From: Vibrio sp. D404a
GTDB lineage: Bacteria > Pseudomonadota > Gammaproteobacteria > Enterobacterales > Vibrionaceae
Assembly (NCBI RefSeq): GCF_030248535.1
Contig: NZ_JAHGAJ010000002.1
Coordinates: forward strand, 124,001-188,000
Direction of reading: 5' to 3'
Length of the DNA stretch: 64,000 nucleotides
The notes under the pieces: model-generated
Told to the model about the DNA's origin: nothing
Database searches by the model: none
The model's input: only the letters and a program-made list of their open reading frames with translations
Position numbers and translations under genes: made by a program
Shown here: piece after piece, positions 61,722 through 64,000 of the stretch
Layout of the letters: each line of letters begins with the position of its first letter
Position numbering within the stretch: the first letter of the stretch is position 1

Positions 61722-63479
61722 ATGATGACATTAAAACCAATCACCGCAGCGGTCATAGCCGTACTACTCGCGGGCTGTGGTGGCAGCTCTTCCTCTTCGT
61801 CTCCGAGTGAGCCCGCTGACCCAAATCAACCAACCGATCCCACTGAAACTGTTGCACCTTACAGCATTGCTAAATATCAGAGCATCTTAGATAACTCAGA
61901 TCTGCAAGTCTCTGATCCGGATGGTAGTGAAGGTAATAAAACTTCTGAGGTCAAAAACGGAGCATTCGACAACTATCAAAGTGACTACTTCTACGCTGAA
62001 AAAGAGACTGAAAACCTTGTATTCAAGATGTCGAACTACAAGATGCGCTCTGAGGTTAGAGAGCTAGAGAACTTTGACGTGAGCGAGGATGACATCAAGC
62101 GAACCTTCTACGCAGAAGTTAAACTGCCTGATATTGATTTAGCGATGGCCAATTCACCCGCTGACCATGATGAAGTCACCTTCTTGCAGATCCACAATAA
62201 AGGCACTAGCGAAGATGGTACTGGTTATATCCCGCACCCGTTAGTTCGCGTTGTTTGGGAACAAGAAAGAAATGGTCTAACAGGTCATTACTGGGCGGTT
62301 GTCAAAAATAACGCGTTAGATTGCAGCCAGGCTTCTAACGCAGCCAACTGCAGCGACTCATATGACCGTTATGATTTAGGTGAAGCTGACCTTGATGACT
62401 TTACTCGCTTTGAAATATCCATACTAGAGAACACTCTATCTATCGAAGTGAACGACGAATCGAAAGCAAATATCGACATCTCTTACTGGTCGCATCTGCT
62501 CAGTTACTTTAAAGCTGGTATTTACAACCAGTTTGAAAATGGTGAAGGTGAAGCGAAGTTTAACCAGTTAACCTACGAGAAAGAGAATATTGACACCTCG
62601 GCCAAATGGAATATTGATGACTGGAAGATCACTATCCCGCCAAGTAAAGATGATTGGTACGGCAGTGGCGGTAATAGTGCTGCCGAACTTGAACCCGAGC
62701 GTTGTAACTCGAGTAAAGATGTTTTGTCCAACGCCAGCAATATCTATGACAATGACTTAGGGATCTCCTACTTCAACGTTGTTGATGGTCAGATGCACTT
62801 TCGGGCTGACATGGGCTACGGCACTTCAACCGCGAACTCTAGCTATATTCGCTCTGAGCTAAGAGAGTTGTACATTAGCAATGATTCCCCTGATTGCAGT
62901 ACCAGTGATGAAGACACCAGTTGGTACCTCAACGATCTTCGTACCAATGCAAAAAACCATACCCTTGAGGCTCAACTTCAAATCAATGAGTATCCAAATC
63001 TCGACTTCAGTGAGCAGCGCCCTAAAGTGGTATTGGGACAAATTCATGGCTGGAAGATCAGCCAAGCATTGGTTAAGTTGCTTTGGGAAGGTGATGATAG
63101 GCCGATCCGAGTCATCCTCAACGACAGTTTTGAGCGTAATAACCAAGACTGCGCGAGCTGTGAACCGTTTAGCGTAACCTTAGGCCAATACGCTGCTAAT
63201 GAAGAGTGGCGCTACATTATCCGTGCAACACAAGATGGGCTGTTCCTCGCAACCACAGACACCGATGGCAGTAACCTTGTTTCCCACCAAATTGACTGGG
63301 GAGCTGACTACACTGACATGAATGGTGACACCGTCACACTAAGTAGTGATTGGGCGAGCGATGACATCGCGTTTTATTTTAAAGCCGGTATCTACCCTCA
63401 ATTTAAACCTGATGATAAATACCAAGGCGAGATCTTCGATGTCAGCTTTAGTGAAGTATCAACTGAACATGTGCAGTAA
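61722..63479 (+). CDS. Alginate lyase lipoprotein with two PL7 domains
   Basis: The start is ATG 61722 (or 61725), because the signal MMTLKPITAAVIAVLLAGC ends in a lipobox. A Ser/Pro/Asp-rich linker follows. The 585-residue protein has two Alginate_lyase2 (PL7) modules. The first reads YKMRSEVRELENF, VTFLQIHNKG and YFKAGIYNQF; the second reads SSYIRSELREL, VVLGQIHGW and FYFKAGIYPQF. R(S)E(L/V)R, QIH and YFKAG(I)Y are the catalytic and substrate-binding motifs of PL7. The enzyme should be surface-anchored and cleave alginate by beta-elimination. It is convergent with another PL7 gene. Confidence 0.9.
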   Translation: MMTLKPITAAVIAVLLAGCGGSSSSSSPSEPADPNQPTDPTETVAPYSIAKYQSILDNSDLQVSDPDGSEGNKTSEVKNGAFDNYQSDYFYAEKETENLVFKMSNYKMRSEVRELENFDVSEDDIKRTFYAEVKLPDIDLAMANSPADHDEVTFLQIHNKGTSEDGTGYIPHPLVRVVWEQERNGLTGHYWAVVKNNALDCSQASNAANCSDSYDRYDLGEADLDDFTRFEISILENTLSIEVNDESKANIDISYWSHLLSYFKAGIYNQFENGEGEAKFNQLTYEKENIDTSAKWNIDDWKITIPPSKDDWYGSGGNSAAELEPERCNSSKDVLSNASNIYDNDLGISYFNVVDGQMHFRADMGYGTSTANSSYIRSELRELYISNDSPDCSTSDEDTSWYLNDLRTNAKNHTLEAQLQINEYPNLDFSEQRPKVVLGQIHGWKISQALVKLLWEGDDRPIRVILNDSFERNNQDCASCEPFSVTLGQYAANEEWRYIIRATQDGLFLATTDTDGSNLVSHQIDWGADYTDMNGDTVTLSSDWASDDIAFYFKAGIYPQFKPDDKYQGEIFDVSFSEVSTEHVQ

Positions 63480-63492
63480 CTCTCTATAATCG

Positions 63493-63521
63493 GTGTGGAG
63501 CTAAATAGATTAGCTCCACAC
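63493..63521 (+). terminator. 12-bp perfect hairpin after the PL7 gene
   Basis: GTGTGGAGCTAA (63493-63504) and TTAGCTCCACAC (63510-63521) pair perfectly around ATAGA, 14 bp past the stop. No T-run follows, so it may be an mRNA 3'-end stabiliser rather than a terminator. Confidence 0.65.
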
Positions 63522-63533
63522 TCTATCGTATAC

Positions 63534-63571
63534 AAAGCCATAGACTCCGTTAAAGACTCTATGGCTTTTTT
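63534..63571 (+). terminator. Intrinsic terminator of the plus-strand PL7 gene
   Basis: AAAGCCATAGA (63534-63544) pairs with TCTATGGCTTT (63558-63568), followed by TTT. It is the second of three hairpins between the convergent lyase genes. Confidence 0.8.
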
Positions 63572-63581
63572 ATGCGCATAC

Positions 63582-63610
63582 AAAAAGCCAGTAACAAAGG
63601 TTACTGGCTT
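63582..63610 (-). terminator. Intrinsic terminator of the minus-strand PL7 gene
   Basis: AAGCCAGTAAC (63585-63595) pairs with GTTACTGGCTT (63600-63610) around AAAG. On the minus strand a T-run follows the stem, so it ends the incoming lyase transcript. Confidence 0.8.
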
Positions 63611-63641
63611 GATAGTTTTTTACTAGAGAGCATTAGTTGGA

Positions 63642-64000
63642 TTAACCTTGGAACTCACCGTATGTTGCGTCTAACTCGTAGAATGTCGCTTGTACGTAAT
63701 CATCTGGCTCACCGTACATGTTCTGGTTGTAAACACCGGCTTTAAAGTACATGTAGCGACCACCTTCGTCGTAGCCACTGTCACTCATGTCTACCACTTG
63801 AACAGCATCTTCTTTGCCTTCACGCATCAGAGTCACTGTCATGATGTTACCCTTCACGTCAATCTCGTAGCTGAACATTTCACCAAGTGCGATACCGTCT
63901 TCACCGATTTCACCTGTCATGTCACCGACTAGATTGTAGTAATCTTCTGTGCCCGTCTTAGTTTTTTCGTGAGCAAAGTAAACAGTGCCCGTTGCTTGGT
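63642..64000 (-). CDS. PL7 alginate lyase (partial; N-terminus beyond window)
   Basis: An open minus-strand frame runs from the right edge to a stop at 63642. The visible 118 residues begin QATGTVYFAHEK and contain YNLVGDMTGEIGEDGIALGEMFSYEIDV and RYMYFKAGVYNQN near the end. YFKAG(V)YNQ is the C-terminal catalytic motif of PL7 alginate lyases. It is therefore the tail of a second lyase gene convergent with the two-domain enzyme. The frame continues upstream of the internal ATG at 63920, so that ATG is not the start. Length and number of domains cannot be seen. Confidence 0.85.
   Translation of the reverse strand, partial: QATGTVYFAHEKTKTGTEDYYNLVGDMTGEIGEDGIALGEMFSYEIDVKGNIMTVTLMREGKEDAVQVVDMSDSGYDEGGRYMYFKAGVYNQNMYGEPDDYVQATFYELDATYGEFQG

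Noticed and set aside
1..64000. tRNA, rRNA, CRISPR array or phage genes
   Set aside because: No cloverleaf-like sequence, repeat-spacer array or phage protein was recognised anywhere in the window.

Overview
The window looks like a chromosomal segment of a marine Vibrio, most likely of the Splendidus clade or a close relative. The evidence is the protein content (NorM, a DUF3802 protein, ArtPIQM, a secreted LigE-type DNA ligase, a cryptochrome pair, PL7 alginate lyases), moderate GC content, and above all a complete symbiosis-polysaccharide (syp-type) locus. No tRNA, rRNA, CRISPR array, transposase or phage gene was seen. The species assignment is an inference from gene content, not from a marker gene.

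Region 1 (1-5067) is housekeeping: a DUF3802 protein cut by the window edge, a fructosamine-kinase family protein, a CPXCG zinc-binding protein, riboflavin synthase divergent from the MATE pump norM, and an exported ATP-dependent DNA ligase.

Region 2 (about 5230-28570) is the centrepiece. It follows the Vibrio fischeri syp order: sypA, B, C, D, then G, H, I, J, K, L, M, N, O, P, Q, R. It encodes a STAS regulator, an OmpA-type lipoprotein, a Wza-type exporter with six SLBB repeats, a Wzc/CpsD-like partner, the sigma-54 activator SypG, five glycosyltransferases, one GT2 synthase-like enzyme, a flippase, a polymerase or ligase, an acetyltransferase, a chain-length protein and the initiating sugar-phosphate transferase. 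Four transcription units (sypA, sypI, sypM, sypP) each carry upstream a 15-bp palindrome of the form TTCTCA-N3-TGAGAA and a -24/-12 sigma-54 promoter, so the SypG wiring can be read from the sequence. Where V. fischeri has sypE and the hybrid kinase sypF, this window has a complete glycine-betaine/quaternary-amine ABC importer (proX-proW-proV order) followed by a stand-alone HPt protein. The regulatory core has therefore been remodelled: the HPt tail of SypF is kept, but no histidine kinase and no SypE are present.

Region 3 (28647-36910) holds a LysR regulator, a three-part RND efflux system in one operon (adaptor, pump, outer-membrane factor), and small metabolic or acetyltransferase genes. 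Region 4 (37039-50203) carries acetyltransferases, the arginine importer artPIQM, an MsbA-related ABC exporter, a thioesterase, the U32 protein RlhA, a GST, a GyrI-like protein, a Rof (Rho inhibitor) homologue and an Omp85-type barrel without POTRA domains. Region 5 (50235-56341) has a CatB-type acetyltransferase, a STAS-like protein, a universal stress protein, and a light/DNA-repair cluster: DASH cryptochrome, FeS-type photolyase, short-chain dehydrogenase and a convergent 49-residue DUF2256 gene. Region 6 (56501-64000) has sbcDC and two convergent PL7 alginate-lyase genes, one with two catalytic domains and the other cut by the window end.
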